Below, in pieces: positions 45,966 through 55,900 of a stretch of DNA of 64,000 nucleotides. The notes under the pieces are model-generated. The model worked only from the letters and a program-made list of their open reading frames with translations. It was not told the DNA's origin and made no database searches. The stretch lies in the NCBI GenBank assembly GCA_038030265.1, contig CM075941.1:20026001-20090000 (forward strand), given 5' to 3'. A program made the position numbers and the translations under genes. Position 1 is the first letter of the stretch. Every line of letters starts with the position of its first letter. Source of the DNA: Corythucha ciliata (lineage: Eukaryota > Arthropoda > Insecta > Hemiptera > Tingidae).

Positions 45966-48616
45966 AGCGAAGAGAGAGGGAAAAGAAACTATAGTAGAAA
46001 CAATTTTTGAAGGTGAAGTTTTATGGAAAACGGTCCGGGGGGAAAGTTCTGACAACTCCACACTCCCAGCATTAGAAGAGTTGGAAGGAATGGGAATTTA
46101 TAAGTCTAATGCTTATTCATAACTCATTTGGGGTGGTATCCATTACTCTTGAAAGTTTTATTGCTCGAAAGTTTAATGAATTTTAATGCCTGATTTATAA
46201 ATTAATATGCTAATAAAATAAAAGAAAGATGCTTCGTGTGTTGTAATTTTTTAATTGTCTAATTGTTCGACTTAAAAAAGAATCTGGAATTTTTTTTTTT
46301 GCTTGCTTGCAGACGAAGTAGAAAGAAACGAAGACAGGGCCTATCAAAGCGTGTAACTTTTTACCCTAGGCGCCTTGTTAGCAGAAGATATAAGAGAGTC
46401 TACATGACTTACACTCACACACACGACACGATAATTAATATTACCACGTGACTTCATTTCTCTTCACGTCCTTTTTTCTTTCCTTTTGTTAAACTGTCAA
46501 GATCCCCTCCTTTTTTTGTATGAACGACTGAACGTGATTCTGAAAGAAAGTTTTTCTAGGTCGCCTCTTGTTTTGTGATGACCGTGCATTCGGCCAACGA
46601 ATCCCCCCCCCCCTCACACACACCTTCTCGCAATAAGTGAAATCCACACAAATATGTTATCAGCGTATTTATGAGAAAAGCATGTTACAGATTATTCTTA
46701 CGCTTAGTTCACTGAAATGTCATTAGTAAAGTTTCAACTTCAGTTTAGTCAATTACACAGCAGTCCTTAAAGAATTCTCTAGCTTCTTAAAGTCTGCGCA
46801 CGTCCCCCTCCATCCCCCCCAACAACCACGACAAGATCAATCCGGTACAGCTCTACAACGGACGGGCAAACCTTTCCCATACACTGATTAATGGATTTTT
46901 ACTTCTGTCTCGAAGAACTTGATATTTCCAAGACATTTAATTTTTTCCCAACTTAATCCCAATAGCAGCGCCTCATTTATTTTTCTTATTCCTCTTCGAG
47001 ACTTTCCCATTGAAACCTCGAACTTGGAATTCCTTATAAATAAACTCAGCAAACTGAAGAAGGTCACGTCAGCCTAATAAACTTCTGTATTCATGAGTCT
47101 CATATACAAAATAAGGACGCTCGTTTCAGGATAAAGGGTCAAGAAGCGTGTTATCTTAAATAACTGGGTGACACATTGCCGAACACTGCACCAGAAGAAA
47201 TGAAAAAATAAATAAATAAATACCTAAATAAAAACATAAAAGGCACAAAGGATCAAATTAAAAAGAGAAAATCTCTCTTTTCTCCAAGCATCCATATAAC
47301 TCAAATTTTCAATAGAGATTCCGAGAAAAACTGTAACATTCAACACCAACCGAAATTGGCTTCGGAAATATTTTTTCCCCACCCTGTCCAAGTCTGAACT
47401 GAGAGGGTGGATTACAAACACCACAAAATGACCCTTTTCGTCATTTAAGAGAAAGAAACCCCGTACTCCGGTTATTTTATAAATGAAAAACCCAGCACCG
47501 CATACTAAAAATACGAAGATAAAAAAATGGTGGTGAGGAGAGTGAGATGGGAAAAAAGGTGTAATATCGATTCTCTTCATTAACCAGTATGATCATTTAC
47601 AAATATCATGTGAAGAGAGAGAGTGTGACAGAGTGAGGGGCCCTCATCATGATGATCGTTCGAACTGGAAACCTCATTTATACAAGCGTTTTACTGCCCT
47701 CCCAATGTCTCGTTAATTGTTTAAACACCACTTCAGCATCGCTGAATATCAGCGTTAGTGAAGAGGGTAATGTTTAAATTAAATTGCCCTCTTCTCTCTC
47801 GTACGAACATTTCCACGAGCTAATAATATCATTCCCTAAAACTAACCTTTAAAAAAAAAAAAAAAAGAACTCTTTCCAAAATGCTCAATGGCCAATGTTA
47901 TTCAAATTAGACCTTCCCATTTTCTTCTTCCTCATTCTATCACAGCCTCAGAGAAGAGGGAGTTGCCAGAATTAAAATGACACCTGAGTTATACCAATAA
48001 AGAATGACCCAAATTAAAGCCTTGACTGATGAAACTCAAGAGCCTGTCGTTTTCTTTCCCTTCCTTTCTCACTCTCTCACAGTTTTAAACCCACATAGTG
48101 TAGCCAATCCAAAATTAGACCGGATTTAAAATAAATATTCTTCAAAAGTTACTTAGTTAACTAAGTGAGAAAGCAGTTTTAAAATTGGAGAAAAATGTAC
48201 TGAAGGGAGCAGTCTATTGAGATCCTTTCCCAGGCCTTTTGGAGTGTGCGTGCATGTGCTTGATGGAGAAGGAGGGAGATGAAATGCACTTATCTTCCGT
48301 GCATTTAATTGTGTTCAGATAATAGAAGGGCTGAGGTCCGTCATCATAGCTCTTCCTTGGACTCCGGAGGGCAGTCGATTACGCGGCCCGCGATTGCGGA
48401 AAAATTCGCGGGGCCTCAGAAGCGGTCAAAAAGCCCGGGAATCACTGCAGGGAGAACCCTTTCAACAGCAGCAACCCCCCCCCCCAAGCTAAAACCCCCT
48501 TCAGCACCCCTCAAAATGAGGGTTTTGGGTCATGTTGTCAAAATGTTCAATTCTTATAAGACCCCACTGACAATGCTCAACTGCGGGATGCAGCCGGTCC
48601 AAGCCCAAAACTGTCA
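44904..48616. other. Unique-looking AT-rich DNA, no gene recognised
   Basis: The block contains poly(A) at 45930-45964, an (AAAT)n stretch at about 47204-47220, G/C runs near 45765 and 46605, and a perfect 16 bp palindrome at 48151-48166. Open frames are at most 118 codons and resemble nothing known to me. Confidence 0.5.
45930..45964. repeat. Poly(A) tract, 35 bp
   Basis: An uninterrupted A run follows TTCTTTAGGG and is followed by AG-rich sequence. It is treated as a simple tract. Confidence 0.9.
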
Positions 48617-48660
48617 GCGCCACTCAAAGTGACCGAAAATGACGGCGTTTTGCCTTGATG
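48617..48660 (+). repeat. Short dispersed repeat, copy 2
   Basis: It carries CAGCGCC, CCGAAAATGA and CGTTTTGCCTTG in the same order as 24287-24335. The surrounding DNA between 48360 and 48760 is more GC-rich than its neighbours and could be part of a larger unidentified element. Confidence 0.45.
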
Positions 48661-48789
48661 GTTTTCGACAGATTAGGAGGGATTTCCCCTTTCCACGGAA
48701 ACAAGCAGCGCAATATAGCGGCAGGTATCTATCGATTCTAGACCAACATCACGTAATTAGACCAAATCGCATTTTAGAGCTTCTTCTTG

Positions 48790-49350
48790 GTGTTTCTTGC
48801 AAGACCTGCAAGACCAAGACCGACTCACTACTAGCAAGACCAAGACCGACTCACTACTAGCAAGACCAAGACCGACTCACTACTAGCAAGACCAAGACCG
48901 ACTCACTACTAGCAAGACCAAGACCAGTCTTGCGAGACCAACAACATCTGCTTTTAACCCGATTGAGACACAAGAAAAATCGTTCCTTTGACCCCTTATT
49001 GGGAAATAATCACGTTTTGGCACCTTTTATCACCAATAATCATGCTTTTTTATTTCCGACATTACCTTTTTTAATAGAAAAGTTTGCAAAAAGCATCAGC
49101 ATTACACACTCCATCAACCAATTTCCACTTCAGCACTTCACCAATTCATATGTGATACATTATAATACATTACACAAACTAACAATACACTATATGTAAT
49201 CGATTTTTATACATTGCGTAGATTTTTGCAAGACCAAGACCATGACCGCAAGACCAACAACATGATTTCACTGCAAGGCCAACACCAATACTACCCTTTC
49301 CCATGCAAGCCCAAGACCGCCTTGGTCTTGGTCTCCCAAGACCACATCAC
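48790..49350. mobile_element. CAAGACC-rich repeat element
   Basis: GCAAGACC/CAAGACCAAGACC words cluster at 48799-48945 and again at 49227-49345. The right cluster ends in the reverse sense, CTTGGTCTTGGTCTCCC. In between lie about 280 bp of AT-rich DNA. Both ends carrying the same word family, partly inverted, suggests one inserted element. Neither a transposase nor a clear target duplication is visible. Confidence 0.45.
48809..48926 (+). repeat. 26 bp perfect tandem repeat, 4.5 copies
   Basis: Four identical 26 bp units at 48809-48912 each begin CAAGACCAAGACCGACTC, followed by a partial fifth unit to 48926. The perfect identity contrasts with the strongly diverged R1-R3 arrays and indicates recent expansion. 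A 73-codon open frame that runs into the first units is incidental. Confidence 0.9.
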
Positions 49351-52300
49351 TAGAAAATAGCCCCAAAAACCGATACCGCGACCGAATTTTCAAAGATCAA
49401 GAGATCACGGAGCAAGTTTTGCCTCGGTCTCTTGCGTAATGCTGGGGAAGTACCCCAAGGATTGATTTTTGGCCATTTGATTTTCATTATCCACGCAAGC
49501 CATCATTTCTCTGTAAATTGATCAGAGAAACATAATTGCAGCGTGCAGAGGCAACAGCTCCATTCAGGAACTAACCAAACCAAGTAGAGCTAAAGGTGAG
49601 GTGGTAGAGATAGTAACCGGTTTTTGAAGAAAAACCACCCAAGAAAACGCAAATGTTTTGTTTGGGTCTAGGGATCACCTCATTAAGCATCGCCGCCTCT
49701 TGACCTTTATTTGAAAATTTTCATGGAATAAACCGGATTTCTTTTACACCCTTATTAACCTTCCAAAAACATTTAAGACCGATCGCGTTTTCATCAAATG
49801 TGAAATTTTCCTTTGTTTCAAAGGAAATTCCTGGGTATGTGCTCCTTTACTCATAACAGCGCGTTCTCGGCACATTTAAGACGTGCTTTACTTGGTTTTT
49901 CAAGTTTTCCCAAGAAATCATTTTGATTGAAAGGTTTTACTTCCAAAACTTGACATCTTGTTAACCATTTAGCTCTAGATTACAGTTATCTCTTCGCCTC
50001 ACAGTGTAAACAAGTCTGTAACAATTTACATTTTGCACTTTATAGGAGAAGCGAGCTGGTTGAGCTTCCTGTTTACTTTTCCTTTCCTTTTTAGTCTCAA
50101 ACTGGGTACAGTGGCGGGGATACGAATGAAGTGAAAGAGCACTATTTTGTTGTCAAGAGACGAGAAACAGATAATCCTATTTCCATTAAACGAATTGAAT
50201 GTCCCTAAAAAAGAGTGTTTGGGGGGGGGGGGCTTTCCACTGGAAACTATCACCTAGCCTAACCCCCTTTCCACACTTCCATCAGGAGGAGGCTTTATTA
50301 CTTGACTCTCAAATTGCCTGAGTAATGATTTGAGAGACGAGACTACGTTGGCGGAAGGAGGAGAGGGTTGTTTATTTCGATCCATCCACCTCCACCCACC
50401 ACCGAAACCATACGACAGGCTATTTTCTTCACTGTGTTCCCTATGGGAGGGAGGCTGAGAGGAAAGTGGGCCGAAAGGCCCTCAATGCGAAGTGGTACAG
50501 CATCACTGTGGAGGGGTAGGGGGGGGGGGTTCAAATAAAAGTGCTATTGCGGGGGAGTTGACTGTTTGTAAATGTGCGCCCGTCTCTCTCTCCGTTTTAC
50601 GGTCGTGAAAACTTGAAGGCGTTTCAAATGGCACAGTAGTGTGGCTGTAAAGGGGAAAAAAAATCTGGGGAGGGGGGATTCTATGAGCTATGCAGCGATA
50701 ACCATTCCCTCTTTTTTGCAACAGGTGTCTCCTATTCCCTAACCATTTTGTGGTTCAATTTTTTTTTCTTTCCTATGTACGCTGCCCAGTTATAAGTTTC
50801 TGGCAAGTCTGAGACGCCGAGGGACTTATCTTTAAACTTGACCAAGAACTTGTCTTTCCCATCCTTTGCCCCACAACTATTCCATACATAGATGTTGTAT
50901 GTTCCTTTATCCCCGTCACAAGTCCCCCCCCCCCGCGCCACTCATGAATTATATCAGATTAGGCGACTTGACAGTGTTCATAGGGCTTACTCATCCCTCG
51001 ACGGATACGGAACACCAAACAAGTAAATAAGGCACAGTAGCAGTAAATATGTGAACAAGGCTTTTTAAAGGCTACTTCCTCACTAAAGTTTTATAGCATT
51101 TGGTGAGATATCAACAAAACGATGAGCGGTGAAATCACGTTATGCCAGGCTATTGTTTCAAACCCAAAGAGAGACGGGCACGACATAAGTCGTAAAATCA
51201 ACATATTATTCTGTAACATGTTGAAATAACTTCGTCCTTTAGTTTTAATAAAGACCCAGTTTTTTTCACAGATGTTTATGCATTAGTGTCGTGCGGGTTT
51301 TAATAACACCTTTTCCCCCGTTCTCTCGCGTTTATTCCATTGTGTTCACCTTTTTATGATATAATAACACGTTATGCCTAATTACCCTTTCCGGGGGTTT
51401 TAGTTCAAACTCACGCTGAGTTCACTATTCAATTAAGAATCAATTATTCCCTCTTTTTACGTGCTACGAACAGAAACGTCCGGATTAATGTCTTAATTAA
51501 TTTGTTGTTCGCGTCTTGGACGCCGGCACGAAAACGTGTTACGTGATTGTCTTTCAGTATCGATGACAGATGTTTCTTTTTTTTCTCCTTTTTTACGTAC
51601 TTTATGTCTTTTTCTGAAGGGTCACGCGTGTATTATTAGAAGTTCTATTTAAGGCTGGGCCTCACATTTATTTGAGAGAAAATCGTTTCTCTTATTTAAT
51701 GTATGGTAATCAGTTTAATTTCGGGGATCCATCAAGAATCATCGTGAACATGACATTTAAAGAAGGGAGATCATTAATAAGTTTAATACGATGACAATGT
51801 AATTAAGAAAACTCTACAAGGATTAAGTAGGGATTTAAAGAATTTAAAAAGAAATACGGGATCTTTTTCGAATACCGTCCCTTATTCTGCTCTTTAACCC
51901 CCCCCACCCCCTCACCACAAAATTGTGATGGATTGAAATAGAAACCAAAGTGATTTTTTTTTTTTTTTTTTACGGTGCTAGTTTACCAGCGAGTCCGCAG
52001 GTTCCCATGCAAGTACACAGTTGAGAAGATGTAACTTCTCCTTTCCTTCACCTTCATCAGGGTGGTGACCCACCATGACAAAAAGGTGAATCACCCTCGC
52101 TGCTTTTAGGCGTACCCACCACTCACTCACTCTCTCTTTTTCCTTGTTTTCACCGTCTCGCTCTACCTATTTTGTGCCCCATCTCACCCATCAAAACTTA
52201 TTAACTCGCGGGGCTTTTGGCAGAAACCTTCAGCTGTTTAGCATCAAGTTATAACGCCGCAAGCAAGGGGCACACACAAGACTCGGGCTGAAAATCCTAT

Positions 52301-52754
52301 TGAAACGCCGGGGAAAAATTTATACACGAAATTCCAAGCGAAGCCGAGCGTGCTATAGCGCTAAGAGAAAACAAAGAGCGAGTTAAGACATTTCCCACGA
52401 GTTGTGAACTCAATTTTTCACTCCACCGGTCCCAATGACATTAAACTTGACAATGTGAACTTATTCTTGTTCCATGCAAGTTTGCAATTTCTTTTTTCTG
52501 CGGCTATGTGGCGGTGATGCAACGCCTTTGGCTCATAAATACACGACGGGTATGGGACAAACCGAAACCGGTCCGAGCTGTGATGCATTTCGGCCAGGTT
52601 CGGTCTCATGTGAGGAAAGCTCGGAACGAACCGGTTTTTAACTCTAACAGCGAGTTATCGAAAAGATCAGACAGAGTCTCGTTTTTATTTCAACATCAAG
52701 GGAGTCAAGCTCAATACAAATATTCGGACATGACGCGGGAACACGCAGTCCATG
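49351..52754. other. Unique-looking DNA, no gene recognised
   Basis: The block contains G runs (50221-50232, about 50520), C runs (about 50925 and 51898), a T tract near 51955-51971 and CT-rich stretches. A gene-like short frame at 50732-50941 is listed separately with very low confidence. Confidence 0.5.
50732..50941 (-). CDS. Unrecognised 69-codon open frame, possible exon, doubtful
   Basis: The reverse-strand translation is less biased than most frames here. After a glycine stretch made by a C run it reads TYNIYVWNSCGAKDGKDK and continues hydrophilic with LPETYNWAAY, then a lysine run and a stop. I recognise no family. If it were an exon, a donor-like GC|GTACAT lies after NWAA. Upstream the frame runs into the G/C homopolymer, so a start codon there is unconvincing. 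There is no neighbouring exon that I can link. A chance frame is more likely than a gene. Confidence 0.12.
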   Translation of the reverse strand: MARGGGTCDGDKGTYNIYVWNSCGAKDGKDKFLVKFKDKSLGVSDLPETYNWAAYIGKKKKLNHKMVRE

Positions 52755-52900
52755 GAGGCCTTTTTACGGTTAAACTTGAGAAAATGCGCAAATGTGCCGT
52801 ATACATAGGGAAAATTCGCGGCTTAAATGGAGACAAATGTTCATTCGTGGATGAAATTGAGAAAAAGCACTCATTTACGACGAAAATTGACTCGCTTAAT
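52755..52900 (+). repeat. R3 outpost
   Basis: Four R3-like units: ACGGTTAAACTTGAGAAAAT, TTCGCGGCTTAAATGGAG, GTGGATGAAATTGAGAAAAA, ACGACGAAAATTGAC. This is the only R3 outside 24475-26645. A 133-codon open frame across 52508-52909 takes its C-terminal third from this array. Confidence 0.65.
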
Positions 52901-55900
52901 CGTGTGTGAAGGCACTCAAAAGGAGCACTGGACCTACCCCGTTAGTCTCTCCTTGGCCCAAGACCTGTGGTGCACCGGTACTTATCGCACGGCACGAATC
53001 GCCTCGGACGGAACCACAAATCGAATTTTAATCGTCAGCTGAATGGAATACCGTCACAAAAATTTAAAAACTGCCGATAACCTTTAAGGTCCCAATTCTC
53101 TACGGTCGCGGTCCATGGAACGAAACTCACCGCCAAAAATCGTTGTTTTCAAAGCTTTTAAGCTTTAAATTATTACATGGATGGGACAATGGGGGGTCAA
53201 ATTCAGGTGAAAACAAATAGTATAACCGCATTGAATAAATAAACAAACTGGTAATTAAACAATTCGATCCATGTGCTAATTAGGTGAGCCAATTACATGG
53301 AACTTTCACGCCATTCTCACAAAAAACAGCTCAAGTGTCACTACAAAGCGTTGGACATAATGCCAATATAGCGAATAAACACTTTTCTATTTAAACGGCT
53401 TGTAAAGGAGCAATTAGGGTGGAAAAAAACTCCCAAGTTTAAATATTTGTACATATTGACAGAGAGAATCGTTTCAAGTCTATTGCTGGTGAATGGGAGG
53501 GAGGCTATGTGTGAGTGAGACTGTCAACATGGTGGGTCCTGGGACTGTTGGTGTGGCTGTGGTGCTGAGGAAAAAAGGGGTTTGGGTCGGAGGGACACAA
53601 GCACACTTGAGTCAAGGAGTTTTTTAGGCCCTGCGGCCTTATAAACACACAATAACACGCAACTCTCGGTGGAATGAGAACGAAACACATGTTTTTGCCT
53701 ATTCTTTCTCTTCTCTCATACATACGTTTCACATCGCGGAAAAAAAAGGGCCCGGTAGGGGTGAAGTTTAGACGAAGTGAGCACAAACTCATGGTTATTT
53801 CATAAGCCTCCCCGCACCACACTGCCAACCCCCCCCCCTTGTTTTGTGCATCAAATCCATTCTACCACACAACACTATCCACTACGTGGAAAGCGGATAG
53901 CCTCCCCCCCCTACTCCAACTCACACCATCCACTCGAACTTTCAAAGGTTTTTGCCTCATTATGTCTCATTTACGTTGCCAATAGAAACAGAACGGATGC
54001 CGAGTACTCAAGTACTTGGTGAGCGTACATTAAAGATCCCCTCGTCCATTCTTATACACAATACCCCCCCCCAACCACCACCTTCGCATCACTCATGGGG
54101 GAGAGGGGAGAAAAAATATAGGCCAAAATTATTGAGTCAAATACATTGAAGACTCTCAAAAAGAAGCAGGAAAAAACGTCTGTTATAATAGGTGCTGCAC
54201 AGAGATTCCTCGACGTGGGTTCGAGTTTACGTGAAAGTAATGTACAAGTGCGTTTTGCTGTGATTTTTGAAGCTTTCAAAAATATTTTTACCCCAATTTC
54301 TACCTTTTTCCCTGGACAGATATAATTCACATTTTGATGGAGACATCAATAGCTTATCCTACACGTACTACGAAAAATTCGGCAAAATCTGCCGTCTCTT
54401 TTAGGAGACTCTCGAGTTGGTAGGAAGTGATCAGACATGTTCGAAAGCAAAGTTGTCCAGAAAGCTCTTAACGCACAAAGCGGAGACGAAACTGGACACA
54501 GGCATGTGAAGTGGGATTTTAAAAGACACAAGTAATTCTTGTGACAAATTCGAAGACGTTGGAAGTCACCACTGGAATGGGGAAGGAATAACATCAAATA
54601 ACAATAATTCCGAGGAGATAGGGGGATTTAAAAAAATGTTATGCACATAATTATACCAGCGAATTCCCACGATGTAAGAGGCAAAGAGGTGTGAAATGCC
54701 AAGTGATTAATTTGACGATGGAACGAACAAATAAGAAAAAAGAAGTAAAAATGACCCCCAGGATCTATTTCTCCATTTAATTATTAATCCCTTAATTATT
54801 AAAAAAGAAATATTCTTCTTTAAATCGTCAGGGAACGGTTTTAGCTCTATAGCTTGACAATTTATCGCACTGAAGTTATTATTATTATTTAACAACGTTG
54901 TTCATTAAATGAGGCATGCGGTGCAGCCTGAGCGTAGATAACAATCTGAAAAAACATGGCGTGCAAAAAGCCGGGCTCGTAGGGCGGTTAAGGGTGGGCG
55001 GGGAAGAGGAATATTATCAATCACTTCTTATATCATACTTTTATGCTAACCATATCGCCTACCGCTTTTCAACATAAATTATATACATTTTTCGAGCTCC
55101 CGCATAAATTACACCCTCCAAATATTTGATGTGCAAGACGGATTTGTTCGGTAATTTGTCGAGATACTCGGTTAAGGGCAATGATTTATCGTTAAAAGAA
55201 CGTTTGTTAGGGTCGGCGGAGAATTAAGCTATTCATTATCCTCTCCTTTTTTTTACTCGCCTTTCCTCCTTTTTTTTTATTCTCTTTCTTTCAAGTCGCA
55301 TGCGTTGATGCATTTCGTCAAGCACGTTCCATTGTTCTTGGAAGACATTTTTACCAATTTTGAAGTTGCTATAAAATTCCTTCTAAAGCTTCTCTTTGGT
55401 CTTTATTTTGTTTTTCTCCCTTTTTTTTTTTTTTTTCTTCAGACAAGAGAGGCTGAAATCCGGTTCGGCACAAGGACACTCTCTCGCCTCAGGACTGGCA
55501 GAGCAGACAGTCCCAAACCTTTTTTAATGCACCCGGCCTCTCCTGGGTGAAAAGTTTGAAAAGATGGCAGGAGAGGTGAAGTCAGCGAACACATAAAAAA
55601 AAAATTAGTAAAGAGGCAGGCGAATAATTAAAAGCATATAAAAAAAAAAACACAGTTTGAGTGGGTGGAGTGGCGTGCAAAGAGACCATAACAAAAAATA
55701 CCACGGCCATTCCTCTTCCAACTAAATGGCAACAATTAGTTAGTAGCCGTGAGCACCACCGAACCACTGATAATATTTTTCTTATGTTCGGAAAGCAGCG
55801 GAGGGACACCACGTGCACATGTTAAGGAAAAAAAGGTGGAGAAGAGGCTTCTATGCGCACACACTCCCTCACTATTTTTACCTCCTTGACTGCATCTGCA

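Noticed and set aside
48309..48860. Two consecutive forward frames (107 and 73 codons)
   Set aside because: They have no recognised domain, include a C homopolymer, and the second runs into the 26 bp tandem repeat.
52508..52909. 133-codon forward frame
   Set aside because: Its last third is the R3 outpost, and the first part shows no known motif and is open on the other strand.
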